Source: Roseococcus thiosulfatophilus (GTDB lineage Bacteria; Pseudomonadota; Alphaproteobacteria; Acetobacterales; Acetobacteraceae). Taken from it: DNA of 64,000 nt. The translations under genes were made by a program, and so were the position numbers. Positions 63,602 through 64,000 of this stretch are shown here, piece after piece (the stretch's first letter is position 1; every line of letters begins with the position of its first letter). The notes beneath the pieces were generated by a model that saw only the letters and a list, made by a program, of their open reading frames with translations, had not been told where the DNA came from and did no database searches. The stretch is taken from the NCBI RefSeq assembly GCF_017311575.1, contig NZ_JAFFQY010000033.1:62001-126000 (forward strand), in the 5' to 3' direction.

Positions 63602-64000
63602 AAGCCCCGCTCCAGCACGCGGATGGAGTGCAGGGCCTCGCGCCCCGACAGATCCTGGATCTGGTGGCGGCAGGAGGTGCCGTCGGCCACGATGATGTCG
63701 TCGGCGGGGGCGGCGCGCACGGCGGGCAGCAGCGAGAGTTCGGCCATGGCCTTGGAGGCCTCGATGTTCCGCGCCTCATAGCCGAAGGCGCCGGCCATGC
63801 CGCAGCAGGACGATGCGATGGGCTTCACCTCCATGCCCGGCACGCGCCGCAACGCCTTCACCGCGGCGGGGAAGGCGCCGAAGGCCTTCTGGTGGCAATG
63901 GCCATGGATGTGGGCGGCCGCCGCCACGGGCTTGAGCGCGGGCAGCGTGCCTTCCTTCTCCAGGAACTCGGTGGCGAGGAAGGCGCGCTTCGAAAGCGCC
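63598..64000 (-). CDS. (Fe-S)-binding/FAD-linked oxidoreductase, C-terminal part only
   Basis: The 3' end of a larger gene that continues past the window edge; about 133 residues are visible. HIHGHCHQKAFG and SSCCGMAGAFGYE are CCG-type cysteine-rich motifs of heterodisulfide-reductase/GlcF-like subunits. The tail DGTSCRHQIQDLSGREALH matches the end of long FAD-binding plus Fe-S fusion oxidases (YdiJ/D-2-hydroxyglutarate dehydrogenase-like), which probably oxidise a 2-hydroxy acid. It is the first visible gene of the unit with DUF924 and the GST. Confidence 0.85.
   Translation of the reverse strand, partial: ALSKRAFLATEFLEKEGTLPALKPVAAAAHIHGHCHQKAFGAFPAAVKALRRVPGMEVKPIASSCCGMAGAFGYEARNIEASKAMAELSLLPAVRAAPADDIIVADGTSCRHQIQDLSGREALHSIRVLERGL

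Overview
The window is high-GC DNA (70% or more by eye) from an alphaproteobacterium. The closest fit is Acetobacteraceae/Rhodospirillales, a Roseomonas- or Roseococcus-like genome. The basis is the GC-rich third codon positions, four Bug-type (TctC-like) periplasmic binding proteins, a PleD-type REC-REC-GGDEF regulator, an alphaproteobacterial RpoH, and pyrB followed two genes later by a dihydroorotase homologue without its HxH motif. No rRNA, insertion sequence, phage gene or CRISPR array was seen. One tRNA gene (Glu, anticodon CTC) is present. No stretch longer than 300 bases lacks a gene. Family names come from reading the translated sequences, since no database search was possible.

Layout. 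1-6915: a truncated penicillin-acylase-family hydrolase, then a TetR regulator and the operon it probably represses (Gfo/Idh/MocA dehydrogenase, DUF993 aldolase-like protein, sugar-phosphate isomerase/epimerase, Bug protein). A perfect 9+9 inverted repeat lies in the tetR-operon gap. 6972-17476: an enolase-superfamily enzyme, a complete dipeptide/opine-type ABC importer with a fused double ATPase, and three DAO-type FAD oxidoreductases, one broken by a single-base frameshift in a G7 run. 17551-22612: an orphan Bug protein, a three-gene CoA cassette (double-hotdog hydratase, type III CoA-transferase, CitE-like lyase) that resembles itaconate/mesaconate degradation, and a pair of FluC fluoride-channel genes.

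22722-33322 is a large divergon around a GntR/FCD regulator. On the left are an isocitrate-lyase/PEP-mutase-family lyase, an aconitase, a PrpF-type isomerase and a Bug protein. On the right is a complete tripartite tricarboxylate transporter (Bug-TctB-TctA) and a second lyase. This looks like an import-and-catabolism system for an unidentified tricarboxylate or methylated di/tricarboxylate.

33329-64000 is mostly housekeeping: acyl-CoA dehydrogenase, tRNA-Glu, pseudouridine synthase, rpoH, a YgjP-like metalloprotease, gatCAB, ruvX, pyrB, a pyrC-like gene, plsY, dprA, topA, rnr, rpmG, pleD, a phospholipid-methyltransferase-like gene, two VOC proteins, two GSTs, DUF1194, DUF924 and the 3' end of a (Fe-S)/FAD oxidase. 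The most striking feature here is a two-gene accessory cassette (a DUF7002-like protein with possible ADP-ribosyltransferase-like features, and a 163-residue protein with an alkyltransferase-like wHTH) inserted between gatA and gatB with 4-base overlaps at every junction.

Several promoters place the predicted transcription start on or next to the start codon (gntR, ygjP-like, GNAT, pyrC), so leaderless mRNAs seem common in this genome.
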